DNA of 64,000 nucleotides, taken from NCBI RefSeq assembly GCF_011578045.1, contig NZ_CP049801.1:1178001-1242000 (forward strand), written 5' to 3'. Positions 18,097 to 27,604 of this stretch are shown one piece after another (the first letter of the stretch is position 1; every line of letters begins with the position of its first letter). The notes below the pieces were generated by a model. It searched no databases, was not told where the DNA came from, and was given only the letters and a program-made list of their open reading frames with translations. Origin of the DNA: Acinetobacter shaoyimingii. GTDB lineage: Bacteria; Pseudomonadota; Gammaproteobacteria; Pseudomonadales; Moraxellaceae. Both the position numbers and the translations under genes were made by a program.

Positions 18097-18615
18097 TTAT
18101 TTCGACGTTAAAGCCTCTGCTTTTTCAGTCCAATAATCCGCTTGTTCTTCATTAACATCGACACCTAAACCATTGGCATAGATAAAGGCTAAGTCACGCA
18201 TCGCTTGGACTTCACCCAGTTCAGCGGCTTGCTTGACCAATTTAACCGACTTTTCCACGTCCTTTTCAATCACATCGCCACGACGGTAATAACCCGCAAG
18301 TTCCAATGTTGCAGCAGGGTGTTTTTGCATATTGGCTTTGCTGAGCCAGTAATAACCCAACTCAAAATGCGCTTTAGATTCTTCGGGATCTTCTTCAGCC
18401 AACTCTTTGGCATAAACAGTATAACCTTCACCCAACCAATACATCGCTTCAACACAACCATTGTCAGCCGATTTTAAAGCCCATTCTTCAGCAAGAATAA
18501 TGTCATCCTCATGTTCGCTTTGCATATACAGTTCGGCTAACTCAAACTGAGCTTCGGCATTGCCAGAAATAGCACGATTGGCCAATGCATTGGGGATAGA
18601 CACACGTTCAGACAT
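18097..18615 (-). CDS. Sel1-repeat (TPR-like) protein
   Basis: A 172-residue helical repeat protein. Sel1-like units can be read as ISGNAEAQFELAELY, NGCVEAMYWLGEGY, KHPAATLELAGYYRRGD and LGEVQAMRDLAFIYANGLG, the last with the hallmark YANGLGV. No signal peptide is visible, so it is probably cytoplasmic. Sel1 proteins act as scaffolds for protein-protein contacts; the partner is unknown. It converges on the DUF4917 gene. Confidence 0.8.
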   Translation of the reverse strand: MSERVSIPNALANRAISGNAEAQFELAELYMQSEHEDDIILAEEWALKSADNGCVEAMYWLGEGYTVYAKELAEEDPEESKAHFELGYYWLSKANMQKHPAATLELAGYYRRGDVIEKDVEKSVKLVKQAAELGEVQAMRDLAFIYANGLGVDVNEEQADYWTEKAEALTSK

Positions 18616-19013
18616 AAACTTTCCAAAGCCACAACAATAGGTAGCAGATGATTTTAAAATAAGGGAGGAGATTCAATCAAAGGATTGATGACGCATTATA
18701 CGCTAAAACATTTTATAAAAATAAGAGACGATTAACAGGGAAAACAACAGGATAAATTTTAATAATAAGACCTAAAACAAATCAATTTAAGACTTTAAAA
18801 TAATTATTCTCAATCAAATGCATGTTCAAATATGAATGACATATGATTTATAAATCTAATTATAGTTGTAACCTATGCTAAAAGTGAAATATAGGCGAAA
18901 AACACCATTTTTAGCCCAAAAAATGGATTTATAGACTGAGTCGTACGACTTTTGCATAACTTTTTCCTATGTTAAAAATCATGCTTAATATCCTCAAATG
19001 AGGAGTTTATCGT
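18616..19013. promoter_or_regulatory. Divergent intergenic region with a 12-bp palindrome
   Basis: These 398 bases between the Sel1 gene and the monooxygenase hold no convincing gene. They contain the perfect palindrome AGTCGTACGACT at 18939-18950, 63 nt before the monooxygenase start, and an 8-bp inverted repeat at 18905-18926. The palindrome contains TCGTACGA, a compact form of a TNGT/ACNA operator. A repressor binding there is inference. AGGAG lies 5-6 nt before the monooxygenase ATG. Confidence 0.5.
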
Positions 19014-20615
19014 ATGGCTACAGCGAAAAAATTTACAACGGATGTCATCGTTCTTGGTGCAGGCCCAGTGGGTTTGACCATTGCAAATGGATTGGGGCAA
19101 GCAGGTCTTAAAGTCACTGTGATTGAACAGTTAGATCAATTGATTGATTATCCACGTGCAATTGGTATTGATGATGAATCACTACGTACACTTCAATCTG
19201 TAGGCTTAGTCGATAAAGTCATCCCTCATACTACACCAGATCATGCAATGCGTTTTTTGACACCATCAGGTCGTTGTTTCGCAGATATTCAACCAAAAAC
19301 ACGTGAATTTGGCTGGCCACGCCGTAACGCATTTGTACAGCCTTATGTCGATGCCGTATTACTCGAAGGTTTAGCACGTTTCAAAAATGTTGAGGTTCTA
19401 TTCTCACGTAATTTACAAACCTTTAAACAAACAGCGGATCAAGTTGAAGTTCAAGTTCAAACCAAAGATGAACAACTTGAAGTGATTACTGCGAAGTATT
19501 TGGTCGCTTGCGATGGTGGTAATAGCCTTGTTCGTCGTATGTTGAACATTCCATTTGAAGGTAAAACAGCACCGAATCAATGGATTGTGGTCGACATCGC
19601 CAATGATCCACTTGCAACACCACACATCTATTTATGCTGTGACCCAGTACGTCCATACGTGTCTGCAGCATTACCACACGGTATTCGTCGTTTCGAATTT
19701 ATGGTGATGCCAGGTGAAACGCAAGAAGAGTTAAGCAAGCCAGACAATATGGCAAAACTTTTATCTAAGGTTTTACCAAATACTGAAAATATTGATGTGA
19801 TTCGTAATCGTGTCTACACACATAATGCACGTATTGCGAGTCGTTTCAAAGAGGGTCGTATTATTCTTGCAGGTGATGCTGCGCACATCATGCCTGTATG
19901 GCAAGGTCAAGGTTATAACAGTGGCTTACGTGATGCCTTTAACTTGTCATGGAAACTCGCGCTTGTGGTTCAAGGTAAAGTCGACGCCAAAGTTTTGGAT
20001 ACCTACCAAGAAGAACGTCATGACCATGCCAAAGCCATGATTGATTTGTCTGTAACAGCTGGGCATGTACTTGCGCCACCGAAAAAATGGCATGGTACTG
20101 CACGTGATGCAATTTCATATGTATTGAATTACATCAAACCAGTAAAACAATACTTATTGGAAATGCGCTTTAAACCAATGCCTCAATATAAATCGGGTGT
20201 ATTGGTGGGTAAAGTCGATAAAACATCGCCGATTGGTAAAATGTTTATCCAGCCGAAAATGCAGGATGCTTCAGGCAAAGTTCAATTGCTCGACGAATTT
20301 ATCGGGACTGATTTTGCGATTATTGCATGGGGTGTAAATCCAACTTGGGGTCTACAACCAGAAACTTTAGCGAAATGGAAAGCTTTAGGTGTGAAATTTA
20401 TTAAAGTGATTCCACCTGAGCAATTGGCGACAGCAAAATCTGAAGGTGATGATGTCATTACATTGGGGGATACAGAACATGCGATTCGTGCTTGGTTTGG
20501 TAAAACCAATGATTCTATGGTGTTCTTACGTCCAGACAAATTTGTTGCAGCCCTTGCGATTCCTCAAGTAAGCCAAGAAACCAGCGCTGCCATTTTTGAA
20601 AAATTGGGCGTTTGA
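19014..20615 (+). CDS. FAD-dependent aromatic monooxygenase, MhpA-like
   Basis: A 533-residue class A flavoprotein hydroxylase of the PheA/TfdB/MhpA group. The dinucleotide-binding motif [15 protein letters not shown] is at residues about 13-27, the DG motif at [12 protein letters not shown] (about 163-174), and the second FAD motif [20 protein letters not shown] at about 281-300. MhpA itself hydroxylates 3-(3-hydroxyphenyl)propionate; homology at this level does not fix the substrate. No ring-cleavage dioxygenase or hydrolase lies next to it, so it does not sit in a complete mhp operon. It is monocistronic, with a strong terminator after the stop. Confidence 0.83.
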   Translation: MATAKKFTTDVIVLGAGPVGLTIANGLGQAGLKVTVIEQLDQLIDYPRAIGIDDESLRTLQSVGLVDKVIPHTTPDHAMRFLTPSGRCFADIQPKTREFGWPRRNAFVQPYVDAVLLEGLARFKNVEVLFSRNLQTFKQTADQVEVQVQTKDEQLEVITAKYLVACDGGNSLVRRMLNIPFEGKTAPNQWIVVDIANDPLATPHIYLCCDPVRPYVSAALPHGIRRFEFMVMPGETQEELSKPDNMAKLLSKVLPNTENIDVIRNRVYTHNARIASRFKEGRIILAGDAAHIMPVWQGQGYNSGLRDAFNLSWKLALVVQGKVDAKVLDTYQEERHDHAKAMIDLSVTAGHVLAPPKKWHGTARDAISYVLNYIKPVKQYLLEMRFKPMPQYKSGVLVGKVDKTSPIGKMFIQPKMQDASGKVQLLDEFIGTDFAIIAWGVNPTWGLQPETLAKWKALGVKFIKVIPPEQLATAKSEGDDVITLGDTEHAIRAWFGKTNDSMVFLRPDKFVAALAIPQVSQETSAAIFEKLGV

Positions 20616-20639
20616 TTTTTTTAAAATAAAGATCCATGT

Positions 20640-20670
20640 AAAAAAACCTGCAACATTGCAGGTTTTTTTA
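20640..20670. terminator. Bidirectional rho-independent terminator
   Basis: A-run, CCTGCA (20647-20652), loop ACAT, TGCAGG (20657-20662), T-run. It follows the monooxygenase gene and could also serve the convergent LysR gene. Confidence 0.9.
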
Positions 20671-20747
20671 TTGCTGATGCGTTTTGAAATTAAGCTATGA
20701 ACAAAGCTCAAGATTAAAAATATTGAGCTAAAAATCAGTGCATAAAA

Positions 20748-21641
20748 TTAGAAAATATGACAGTGGAAATGTTGACTTAAAATACTTTTTACCAGTTTTA
20801 GGCTTTCACTTTCATCGTTTTTACGATAATTCAAATACAGTCCAATATTGGGTAAATTCACTTGTGTGCGTTTAATTAAAACATTTGGACCTAAAAAGCT
20901 TTCCACATAAGCAGGGACAATGGTCCAGCCGATTTGCATGCCGACCAAATTGACGTTCATCAGAATGTTGCTGGAATGCTGTGAAATTTGCATTTCAGTG
21001 CCCAAAGATTTGAAAATTTCTTGAGTTTTTTGGAACAGCACAGGTGAAGCCATTTCTTCACTCAAAATAAATTTTTGTTGAATCAAATCTTCCTTGCTAA
21101 TGATGTCATGTTTAGCAAAGGGTGAGGCACTTGGAATGAGCAATACCAGAGGTTCACTGAATAATTCAATTGATGCAATTTGATCATCATTGATACATTG
21201 ACGGGTAAAAGCCACATCGATTTGATGATCTTTTAAAGCTTGTATTTGCGCCAAACAACTCAAACTATAAAACTGAATGTCGAGATCAGATTGTTCTGCA
21301 CGAATGAGTGGCATCACATAAGGGAAAATTTTCATTTCTGCGATAGGTAAAAAACCAATATTCAGTTTGTTCTTTTTACAGTTGGTAATGAGTTGCACAT
21401 TTTGTTTGGCTTTGGCGGCAAGTTCTAAAATATGTTTGGCATCAATATAAAATTGCTGACCTTCTTCAGTCAGACTCAGCGAGCGTTTTTTTCTTAAAAA
21501 AAGCTGAGCGCCCAATTCTTCTTCTAAGTCTTTAATCTGTTGGCTTAGTGATGGTTGAGCAATAAAAATTTTTTCAGCAGCACGGGTAAAATTGAGTTCT
21601 TCGGCAACACTAATAAAATATTTTAAATGACGAAGTTCCAT
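20748..21641 (-). CDS. LysR family transcriptional regulator
   Basis: A 297-residue LysR-type regulator. The N-terminal winged helix-turn-helix is clear: MELRHLKYFISVAEELNFTR, then AAEKIFIAQPSLSQQIKDLE through LFLRKKRSLSLTEEG (residues 1-65). The rest is a periplasmic-binding-protein-like effector domain. It is divergent from rutD, with 405 nt between the starts, and no rutR-type TetR gene is present, so control of the rut genes is plausible but unproven. It may instead act on the convergent monooxygenase. The HTH and the FLRKKRSLSLT wing resemble the CatM/BenM branch, whose members often sense aromatic acids. Confidence 0.87.
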   Translation of the reverse strand: MELRHLKYFISVAEELNFTRAAEKIFIAQPSLSQQIKDLEEELGAQLFLRKKRSLSLTEEGQQFYIDAKHILELAAKAKQNVQLITNCKKNKLNIGFLPIAEMKIFPYVMPLIRAEQSDLDIQFYSLSCLAQIQALKDHQIDVAFTRQCINDDQIASIELFSEPLVLLIPSASPFAKHDIISKEDLIQQKFILSEEMASPVLFQKTQEIFKSLGTEMQISQHSSNILMNVNLVGMQIGWTIVPAYVESFLGPNVLIKRTQVNLPNIGLYLNYRKNDESESLKLVKSILSQHFHCHIF

Positions 21642-22046
21642 GATTTGACCTTATTTGTTAAGCAAAAACGAGAGATAAAAATTGCAGAAGAAATAAACGA
21701 ATTTAAATCAATTACACTTGTTTATCTTAATGATTATTTGATTTAAAAACCACATTAAAATTGCCTTAAAATGCTGATGTTACATATATTTCATGCATTA
21801 AATGAGTGTTCTACCGATTAAAATTATTCAGCGAAATAAATCTATAAATCTCGGTATATCGAAAACAAATATTTAAGATTTTTTGCCATTTCACAGAGGT
21901 TTGCGACGAGAAACATTTTTTGATGATACAAGGCATGATTTTAGTCATTTAATCATGTGTAATGGTACATAGATACAATTCATTTTGAATAGAAAACGGC
22001 ATGGAAATTGCTCAAATATAAGATCAAAACAAAATAGAAGATGAAA
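21642..22046. other. Intergenic region between the LysR gene and rutD
   Basis: About 400 bases, very AT-rich, with no credible coding frame. It carries a sigma-54-type promoter just before rutD (listed separately) and must hold the LysR promoter. I could not identify one clear T-N11-A LysR box. Confidence 0.6.
21997..22012 (+). promoter_or_regulatory. rutD: Sigma-54 (-24/-12) promoter of rutD
   Basis: CGGCATGGAAATTGCT has GG at 21998-21999 and GC at 22010-22011 with exactly 10 bases between them, and matches the TGGCAC-N5-TTGC consensus closely. Transcription would start near 22023, about 24 nt before the rutD start. Confidence 0.65.
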
Positions 22047-22871
22047 ATGGAATATCAACTTTATCCATGTTTGAAGAATCAAAATGCTGAATATTTGGTT
22101 TTATGCTCTGGTCTAGGTGGACACGGTGCTTTTTGGGCACCACAAATTGCATTTTTTCAAGAACATTTCCATGTGTTTACTTATGATCAAGAAGGATGTC
22201 ACGCCAACACTCAGCTTTTAAAAAAAAATTACACGATGGAAGATCTTGCTTTACAACTGTTTCATTTAATTCAAGCTGCTGAGATCAAATCTTTTCATTT
22301 TATCGGACATGCTTTGGGCGGTTTTATTGGTGCCGAACTGGCACGTATCAGTCGTTATAGTGATTTAAACATTTTATCCTTGACTGTGTTAAATGGCTGG
22401 GCATATCTAGATGCGCATACACGTAAATGCTTTCAAACGCGTATAGCATTGCTAAAACAAGCGGGTATTCAAGCTTATGTTGAAGCACAAGCTTTATTTC
22501 TTTATACACCTGCGTGGATTTCAAGAAATATTCAAACTTTGATTCAACAAGAAAACAAGCAAATACATGATTTTCCGCCCGCGTATAACGTGCTGACTCG
22601 TTTAAATGCCTTAATGAGCTATGAAATGCCAGAGGAGACTGAACAATTCTTAAGAAAAATTCCACTACTTATTCTTGCCAACAAGGATGATTTTTTGGTG
22701 CCTTATCATCAGTCACAAGCCTTAGCGGAGAAATTTATTCATGCGGAATGTGTACTGCTAGATAGTGGAGGGCATGCGGCTACGGTGACAGAAGCAAGCA
22801 TGATGAATGAAACACTACTGTCACTTATACAAAAATCAAATGCTTCCCAATTGATGAGCCAAGTCTCCTAA
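22047..22871 (+). CDS. rutD: Pyrimidine utilisation protein RutD (alpha/beta hydrolase)
   Basis: RutD is an alpha/beta hydrolase of the Rut uracil pathway, proposed to speed hydrolysis of aminoacrylate (or a carbamate) to malonic semialdehyde and ammonia. Recognisable RutD features are CSGLGGHGAFWAPQI, TYDQEG, FIGHALGGFIGAELA (nucleophile-elbow position with Ala in place of the usual Ser, as in E. coli RutD GHALG), NGWAYLDAHTRKCFQTR and SGGHAATVTE. The ATG at 22047 (274 residues) gives a proper AGAAG spacing; the ATG at 22041 would abut the Shine-Dalgarno. Unlike E. coli, rutD is here the first gene, with its own promoter and terminator, separated from rutA by 323 nt. Confidence 0.88.
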   Translation: MEYQLYPCLKNQNAEYLVLCSGLGGHGAFWAPQIAFFQEHFHVFTYDQEGCHANTQLLKKNYTMEDLALQLFHLIQAAEIKSFHFIGHALGGFIGAELARISRYSDLNILSLTVLNGWAYLDAHTRKCFQTRIALLKQAGIQAYVEAQALFLYTPAWISRNIQTLIQQENKQIHDFPPAYNVLTRLNALMSYEMPEETEQFLRKIPLLILANKDDFLVPYHQSQALAEKFIHAECVLLDSGGHAATVTEASMMNETLLSLIQKSNASQLMSQVS

Positions 22872-22901
22872 ATTTGAAAAACGCAATGACTTAACTTAAA
22901 G

Positions 22902-22928
22902 CCGAATTTCAATGATTCGGTTTTTTTT
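22902..22928 (+). terminator. Rho-independent terminator after rutD
   Basis: CCGAAT (22902-22907), 7-nt loop, ATTCGG (22915-22920), then eight T. It makes rutD a separate transcription unit from rutABCFG. Confidence 0.85.
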
Positions 22929-22963
22929 ATTTAGAAAAAATGAGGAACTTTCATATTTTAAAA

Positions 22964-23000
22964 TGCACACATTTTGAACATTACTCACAAATTAGGTGCA
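22964..23000 (+). promoter_or_regulatory. Two tandem NtrC-like sites upstream of rutA
   Basis: TGCACACATTTTGAACA (22964-22980) and CTCACAAATTAGGTGCA (22984-23000) match the NtrC consensus TGCACCAAAATGGTGCA at about 10 and 11 of 17 positions. One has a perfect left end (TGCAC) and the other a perfect right end (GGTGCA). Their centres are 20 bp apart (two helical turns) and lie about 100 bp upstream of the -24 element, a normal enhancer position. Confidence 0.45.
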
Positions 23001-23086
23001 TGTATAAAAAGTTTATTTTACTTAATGGTAAAAAATACAAAACACATATTATTTATAAATTGTTGTTAAACAATATTATTTTAAAG

Positions 23087-23103
23087 TTGGCATGCTCTAT
23101 GCA
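23087..23103 (+). promoter_or_regulatory. rutA: Sigma-54 (-24/-12) promoter of rutABCFG
   Basis: TTGGCATGCTCTATGCA has GG at 23089-23090 and GC at 23101-23102 with 10 bases between, a strong match to TTGGCAC-N5-TTGCA. The predicted start is near 23114, leaving a leader of about 80 nt before rutA. The rest of the 323-nt rutD-rutA gap holds no credible gene; a 65-codon frame there overlaps these sites. Confidence 0.8.
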
Positions 23104-23194
23104 ATATCATTTTCATCAAACAAACGTTCAAAAGTGAACAGAAAATTGGATTGGACCATGTAAACAAATAAATGATTTAAAGAGGATAGAGCGT

Positions 23195-24310
23195 ATGAAA
23201 ATTGGAGTTTTTTGCCCGATTGGCAACAATGGTTGGTTACTTTCAGAAAATGCGCCGCAGTATATGCCTACGTTTGAATTGAACAAAACAATTGTGCAAC
23301 GTGCTGAGCATTATGGGTTTGACTTTGCTTTAACCATGATCAAATTACGAGGTTTTGGGGGTAAAACTGAATTTTGGGATCATAACCTTGAAACTTTCAC
23401 CTTGATGGCAGGTTTAGCTGCTGTCACCAGCAAAATTCAAATCTATGCAACTGCTGCGACCTTGGTGATGCCACCTGCAATTGTCGCGCGTATGGCTTCA
23501 ACCATCGATTCAATCTCAAATGGTCGCTTTGGACTCAATGTCGTCACAGGCTGGCAGGCCCCTGAATATAGCCAAATGGGTATGTGGCCAGGGGATGAAT
23601 ACTTTGGCAAACGTTATGAGTATTTATCAGAATACGTACAAATTTTAAGAGAGCTTTGGGCTACAGGCAAATCAGATTTTAAAGGTGAACATTTCACCAT
23701 GGAAGATTGCCGAGTAAGCCCTCGTCCACAAGCAGATATGAAAATTATTTGTGCAGGTCAGTCCGATGCAGGTTTGGAATTCTCAGCCCAATATGCAGAT
23801 TATAACTTTGTTTTTGGCAAGGGCTTGAATACACCAACTGCTTATGCCGAAATCAATGACCGCTTAAAAGCACAAACCGATAAAACAGGGCGAGAAGTCC
23901 AAACTTATGTGCTGTTTATGGTGATTATGGGGGAAAGCGAAGAAGAAGCATTTGCAAAATGGCAAAGCTACAACGATGGTGCAGATCAGGAAGCCATTAA
24001 TTGGTTACTCAACCAAGGCGGTAAAGACACAAAATCGGGTGCAGATACCAATATTCGTCAAATGGCATCCAGCGTATCGCCTGTGAATATCAACATGGGT
24101 ACCTTGGTCGGCTCTTATGAAAACGTCGCAAAAATGCTGGATGAAATTGATGCCATCGAAGGCACAGGGGGCATTCTCTTAACTTTTGATGATTTTGTAC
24201 AAGGCGTTGAAGATTTTGGAACACGTGTGCAACCACTCATGAAATCTCGTGCCAATGTCGTCATCGATGCTGAAGATCCATCTTTATCCGTTCTGGAGAA
24301 AAGCGCATGA
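23195..24310 (+). CDS. rutA: Pyrimidine monooxygenase RutA
   Basis: RutA is a flavin-dependent, luciferase-like TIM-barrel monooxygenase that opens the uracil or thymine ring using FMNH2 from RutF and O2. The 371-residue protein opens [20 protein letters not shown] and contains [33 protein letters not shown] and DYNFVFGKG, all typical of RutA. AGAGGAT precedes the start. Its stop overlaps the rutB start (ATGA), so they are translationally coupled. It is the first gene of a five-gene operon transcribed from a sigma-54 promoter. Confidence 0.95.
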   Translation: MKIGVFCPIGNNGWLLSENAPQYMPTFELNKTIVQRAEHYGFDFALTMIKLRGFGGKTEFWDHNLETFTLMAGLAAVTSKIQIYATAATLVMPPAIVARMASTIDSISNGRFGLNVVTGWQAPEYSQMGMWPGDEYFGKRYEYLSEYVQILRELWATGKSDFKGEHFTMEDCRVSPRPQADMKIICAGQSDAGLEFSAQYADYNFVFGKGLNTPTAYAEINDRLKAQTDKTGREVQTYVLFMVIMGESEEEAFAKWQSYNDGADQEAINWLLNQGGKDTKSGADTNIRQMASSVSPVNINMGTLVGSYENVAKMLDEIDAIEGTGGILLTFDDFVQGVEDFGTRVQPLMKSRANVVIDAEDPSLSVLEKSA

Positions 24311-25062
24311 GTCTAAACGAAGAATCTGTGGTCATTAGCCATTTTACAGAGTCGCTCGGTACAGGAAAAATTTTAAAAGCAGAACCAGAATCGATTCAGT
24401 TTGCACCTGAACAAACCGCGTTAATTGTAATTGATATGCAAAATGCCTATACCTCTAAAGGGGGGTATTTAGACTTGGCAGGTTTTGATGTATCAGCGAC
24501 TAAGCCTGTGGTGGAAAACATCAAGAAAGCGGTGAATGTTGCTCATCAAGCAGGCATCCAAGTGATTTATTTTAAAAATGGTTGGGACAATCAATACCGT
24601 GAAGCTGGAGGTGTAGATTCTCCCAATTTCCATAAATCCAATGCCTTAAAAACCATGAGTAAACGACCTGAGTTACAAGGAACGCTATTGGCAAAAGGTG
24701 GGTGGGATTTTGAGCTCATTGATGAATTGCAGCCATTGCCTCAGGACATCGTGATTGAAAAACCACGCTATAGCGGTTTCTTTAACACGGCACTAGACAG
24801 TACCTTACGTGTGAGAGGCATTCGTAATCTAGTTTTTGTCGGCATTGCCACCAATGTTTGTGTGGAATCGACACTTCGAGATGGTTTTTTCCTTGAGTAT
24901 TTTGGTGCGGTACTGGCGGATGCATGTCATCAGGCAGGACCAAAGGAAGCGCATGATGCCAGTTTGTACAACATCAAAACCTTTTTTGGTTGGGTGTCAG
25001 ATACACAAAATTTTATCGATGCCTTTGCAACAGACAGTAAAGATTTAGCCAAAACAGCTTAA
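24307..25062 (+). CDS. rutB: Ureidoacrylate/peroxyureidoacrylate amidohydrolase RutB
   Basis: An isochorismatase-fold cysteine hydrolase that releases carbamate and an aminoacrylate species from the RutA product. The 251-residue protein shows the catalytic Asp in [16 protein letters not shown] (about residues 38-53), a [10 protein letters not shown] segment and the nucleophile Cys in [16 protein letters not shown] (about 178-193). It overlaps rutA by 4 nt. The gap to rutC is 71 nt and contains no terminator. Confidence 0.95.
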   Translation: MSLNEESVVISHFTESLGTGKILKAEPESIQFAPEQTALIVIDMQNAYTSKGGYLDLAGFDVSATKPVVENIKKAVNVAHQAGIQVIYFKNGWDNQYREAGGVDSPNFHKSNALKTMSKRPELQGTLLAKGGWDFELIDELQPLPQDIVIEKPRYSGFFNTALDSTLRVRGIRNLVFVGIATNVCVESTLRDGFFLEYFGAVLADACHQAGPKEAHDASLYNIKTFFGWVSDTQNFIDAFATDSKDLAKTA

Positions 25063-25133
25063 ATAAATATCTAAAAACTCATTCAAATTAGACCCAAGCC
25101 ATAAATAGGGTAAAACATTCAGAGGATGTATAC

Positions 25134-25514
25134 ATGCCAAAAGAAATTATTCTTCCAGCGGGAACAGGTAAACCATTAGCGCCTTATGTACCAGCAACCA
25201 AAGCAGACAATATTGTGTATGTATCAGGTACTTTGGCTTTTGATGAAAATAATAATGTCGTGCATGTGGGGGATGCTGCAGCGCAAACACGGCATATTCT
25301 AGAAACCATTAAACGCGTGATTGAAACCGCGGGTGGTACGATGGATGACGTGACATTTAACCATGTCTTTGTCAAAGATTGGGCGGATTATGCCACTATC
25401 AATCAAGTATATGCGGAATATTTCCCAGGAGATAAACCTGCGCGTTACTGTGTTCAAACAGGCTTAGTGAAACCTGATGCATTGGTTGAAATCGCTTCAA
25501 TTGCCCATGTTTAG
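25134..25514 (+). CDS. rutC: RutC, aminoacrylate deaminase/peracid reductase (RidA/YjgF family)
   Basis: A 126-residue RidA-fold protein of the Rut pathway, acting on the (peroxy)aminoacrylate intermediate. It keeps the family pattern: opening [29 protein letters not shown], and the C-terminal block [20 protein letters not shown], which includes the conserved Arg and Glu. AGAGGATG lies just upstream of the start. Its place between rutB and rutF supports RutC rather than a general RidA. Confidence 0.93.
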   Translation: MPKEIILPAGTGKPLAPYVPATKADNIVYVSGTLAFDENNNVVHVGDAAAQTRHILETIKRVIETAGGTMDDVTFNHVFVKDWADYATINQVYAEYFPGDKPARYCVQTGLVKPDALVEIASIAHV

Positions 25515-25600
25515 TATTCAATGTTTCACGAGCAATGAAAAATGATCCAATAAATCCACAGTGCTGAAGGTGAAAACGGGCTTCAGCATCGGAGAGCGCT

Positions 25601-26167
25601 ATGAATACCAAAACTTTAATCCATGCTATTGCTGATCATGCAATGCCTCATCAAATCTCAAATACGCGTTGTGATGACGAAACTCTTGATGCTGGAATCT
25701 TTCGTCAAGGTATGTCCAACCTTGGCGCTGCTGTTCATGTGATTACCACCAATGGCGAGGCAGGAAAAGCTGGTTTTACGGCATCAGCGGTGTGTAGTGT
25801 GACAGATTCACCTCCGACTTTATTGGTTTGCTTGAATCGATCAGCTTCTGTTTTTGAAACGTTTAATCAAAATAAAGTTTTATGTGTCAATACATTATCT
25901 TCAAGTCAGCAACAATTATCTCATCTTTTTGGAGGCCGTAACACTATGACCGAACGCTTTGCAGTGGGCCAATGGACAACATTAAAAACATTGGCACCAG
26001 TTTTGCAGGGTGCTTTGGTGTCGTTTGATTGTGAAGTGGTACAAAGCATGTCTGTGGGGAGTCATGACGTGTTGATTTGTGAAGTAAAAGCCATTCAACA
26101 CAATGAAGGACTAAATGCACTGATGTATTTCAATCGTGCTTATTGTGAGCCTCAACCAATGAACTAA
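25601..26167 (+). CDS. rutF: FMN reductase (NADH) RutF
   Basis: RutF is the flavin reductase that supplies FMNH2 to RutA. The 188-residue protein has the flavin_reduct domain from about residue 32 (FRQGMSNLGAAVHVITT), with GFTASAVCSVTDSPPTLLVC and HLFGGRNTMTERF. A GGAGAG Shine-Dalgarno precedes the start. An 8-bp hairpin (TGCTGAAG / CTTCAGCA, 25562-25588) sits immediately before this ribosome binding site in the rutC-rutF gap; it lacks a T-run and may be an mRNA processing or stability element. rutD and rutE, which lie between rutC and rutF in E. coli, are absent here. Confidence 0.92.
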   Translation: MNTKTLIHAIADHAMPHQISNTRCDDETLDAGIFRQGMSNLGAAVHVITTNGEAGKAGFTASAVCSVTDSPPTLLVCLNRSASVFETFNQNKVLCVNTLSSSQQQLSHLFGGRNTMTERFAVGQWTTLKTLAPVLQGALVSFDCEVVQSMSVGSHDVLICEVKAIQHNEGLNALMYFNRAYCEPQPMN

Positions 26168-26196
26168 AAAATCATCCGAAAAAGGAGTGGAAACCC

Positions 26197-27561
26197 ATGC
26201 AAACAAAAGAATCGTGGTTCCCGAAATTCAAGCCTTATCAAGGCGACCTAGATGTCACACCTGTACAAACAGATGAATATTTACCCGCAGGAAAAAGTAT
26301 TGTATTAGGCCTACAACATGCATTTGCAATGTTTGGTGCAACTGTTCTTGCACCATTATTGATGGGTTTTGATCCAAATTTAACCATATTAATCACGGGA
26401 ATAGGCACAATTTTATTCTTCTTGATTACAGGTGGTCGTATGCCAAGCTACTTGGGGTCTAGCTTTGCATTTATTGGGGCAGTTGCAGCAGCAACTGGAT
26501 ATTCGGGTGTGGGTTCCAATCCAAATATTGCCTTAGCACTTGGAGGAACGGTGGTCTGTGGTTTGATTTATGCAGCTATCGGTTTGATTGTCATGAAAAC
26601 AGGTACAAATTGGATTGAAAAACTCATGCCACCTATTGTGACAGGTGCAATCGTCATGATCATCGGTCTAAATTTGGCACCAGTGACCATCAAAGGGGTT
26701 TCGGCAAGTTCATTTGATACTTGGATGGCGGTGGTTACGATTTTATGTATTAGTGTGGTTGCTGTATTTACCCGAGGGATGGTTCGTCGACTACTGCTTT
26801 TACTCGGATTAATTGCTGCATATATTTTGTATTTTGTGATGACCAATTTCTTAGGTTTGGGAACACCAATTAATTTTGCAGTGATTTCAGAAGCAGCTTG
26901 GTTTGGTCTGCCAACATTTCATAGCCCTGTGTTTAATGCCAATGCTATTTTACTCATTGCACCTGTTGCGCTGATTCTCGTTGCTGAAAATCTAGGACAT
27001 TTTAAAGCTGTATCTGGGATGACAGGGAAAAATCTAGATCCATATATGGGACGCGCATTTTTAGCAGATGGGGTATGTACCAGTATGTCAGCTTCAGTTG
27101 GCGGTACGGGTATGACGACTTATGCAGAAAATATCGGCGTGATGGCTGTAACTAAGGTCTATTCAACCACTGTATTTGTCATTGCAGGTATCTTTGCAAT
27201 TTTGCTCGGTCTTTCTCCAAAATTTGGTGCAGTGATTAGTACTATTCCTGTTGCGCTACTCGGTGGTGCTTCAATCGTGGTGTTTGGATTAATTACGGTT
27301 GCTGGTGCTAAAATCTGGATCGACAATAAAGTTGATTTTACCAAAAACAGCACACTCATTATCGCAGCTGTGAGTTTGATTATGGGGGCAGGTAATTTTA
27401 GTTTGAAGTTCGGTTCTTTTGACTTAGGCGGAATTGGTACTGCTACGTTGGCAGCTATTGCGCTTAATCTGTTTTTAAACCTTGGGGAAGATGCACCGAA
27501 AACTGAAAAGCTCAATGAAGTTGAAGCTGAAGATTCAGCTGTGACGACAGCAACACATTAG
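26197..27561 (+). CDS. rutG: Uracil/pyrimidine permease RutG (NCS2 family)
   Basis: A 454-residue inner membrane nucleobase:cation symporter-2 transporter. NCS2 features are visible: GLQHAFAMFGATVLAPLLMG at about residues 34-53, LGSSFAFIGAV, LVAENLGHFKAV (the QN/ENxGxxxxT-type region), SVGGTGMTTYAENIGVMA and a late PVALLGGASIVVFGL. About 12-14 membrane segments are expected. AAAGGAG precedes the start, 29 nt after rutF. It brings in the uracil degraded by RutA-F and ends the operon at a clear terminator. Confidence 0.93.
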   Translation: MQTKESWFPKFKPYQGDLDVTPVQTDEYLPAGKSIVLGLQHAFAMFGATVLAPLLMGFDPNLTILITGIGTILFFLITGGRMPSYLGSSFAFIGAVAAATGYSGVGSNPNIALALGGTVVCGLIYAAIGLIVMKTGTNWIEKLMPPIVTGAIVMIIGLNLAPVTIKGVSASSFDTWMAVVTILCISVVAVFTRGMVRRLLLLLGLIAAYILYFVMTNFLGLGTPINFAVISEAAWFGLPTFHSPVFNANAILLIAPVALILVAENLGHFKAVSGMTGKNLDPYMGRAFLADGVCTSMSASVGGTGMTTYAENIGVMAVTKVYSTTVFVIAGIFAILLGLSPKFGAVISTIPVALLGGASIVVFGLITVAGAKIWIDNKVDFTKNSTLIIAAVSLIMGAGNFSLKFGSFDLGGIGTATLAAIALNLFLNLGEDAPKTEKLNEVEAEDSAVTTATH

Positions 27562-27604
27562 TAAAGTGTTGAATTCAGCATTTATATGAATTGAGCTCAA
27601 AATT

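Noticed and set aside
19014..20615. A complete mhp aromatic degradation operon
   Set aside because: Only the monooxygenase is present; no ring-cleavage dioxygenase, hydrolase or lyase genes follow.
22940..23137. 65-codon plus-strand frame between rutD and rutA
   Set aside because: It overlaps the sigma-54 promoter and the NtrC-like sites, has no convincing ribosome binding site and encodes a low-complexity Lys/Ile/Asn-rich sequence.
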